From Fibrobacterota bacterium (GTDB lineage: Bacteria; Fibrobacterota; Fibrobacteria; UBA11236), in assembly GCA_019509785.1 (NCBI GenBank), contig JAEKLQ010000021.1, positions 16,082 to 80,081 of the forward strand: 64,000 nucleotides of DNA. Direction: 5' to 3'. The notes beneath the pieces were generated by a model. It worked only from the letters and a program-made list of their open reading frames with translations. It had not been told where the DNA came from and made no database searches. Positions 63,963-64,000 of the stretch are shown here, one piece after another. Positions within the stretch are counted from its first letter, which is position 1. The number at the start of each line of letters is the position of its first letter. The translations under genes were made by a program, and so were the position numbers.

Positions 63963-64000
63963 GTTCGCGTTCCTTCCTTCCGGGCCGGGCGAAAAGCCGG

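Overview
The window is GC-rich, densely coding DNA that most likely comes from an uncultured, free-living member of the Fibrobacterota. The strongest lineage marker is a TIGR02147-family protein (40894-41742), a family described from Fibrobacter. Supporting evidence is a set of secreted plant-polymer hydrolases (GH44, GH39-like, two GH5) that end in short C-terminal beta domains of the type IX secretion kind, and many lipoproteins and outer-membrane barrels, which indicate a diderm cell. The lineage call is inference; there is no rRNA, tRNA, insertion sequence, phage gene or CRISPR array in the window.

Layout. 1-5399: a PAS hybrid-type histidine kinase cut by the window edge, a TauE/SafE exporter, a DJ-1 protein, the chaperone Hsp33, and a pseudo-receiver/ATPase protein. 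5402-13149: a tight housekeeping run dnaX-ybaB-hemX-hemA-hemC-hemD-hemL, the C5 route from glutamyl-tRNA towards uroporphyrinogen III (hemB is not here). dnaX carries an upstream hairpin plus A10 slippage site. 13205-15459: a small outer-membrane protein, peroxiredoxin, DsbA-like protein and cytochrome c. 15594-22066: two copies of an unrecognised two-gene module, a signal-peptide/TPR-like/C-terminal-TM protein followed by a PKD-domain lipoprotein. 22308-28402: a secreted PQQ-type sugar dehydrogenase homologue, a secreted unknown, then a FapA/DUF342 protein with a degenerate HD-GYP protein, and a lipoprotein. 28804-30203: a VOC protein and a methyltransferase.

30417-36045 is a second, chemotaxis-like signalling island: two CheX-like proteins, a second FapA protein coupled to a receiver without its phospho-acceptor Asp, a CheY-like receiver, and a CheA-like protein (Hpt plus ATPase, no CheW domain). 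37142-41742 holds a GH44 enzyme, a lipoprotein and the TIGR02147 regulator. 41839-52645 is a ten-gene chemotaxis operon read leftward, cheA-cheW-mcp-mcp-porin-cheR-cheD-cheY-cheX-cheB, behind a near-consensus sigma-70 promoter. Its CheA contains an inserted segment matching the MshEN cyclic-di-GMP-binding motif. 52841-63962 holds an ABC exporter, a small unknown, a folded intergenic element, the glycosidase cluster, a VIT-domain secreted protein, two small secreted unknowns and ilvN.

The best candidates for undescribed biology are the duplicated TPR-like/PKD-lipoprotein module (15594-22066), the MshEN-CheA together with the in-operon porin, and the FapA/pseudo-receiver/CheX island. The dnaX slippage site is the best supported regulatory finding.
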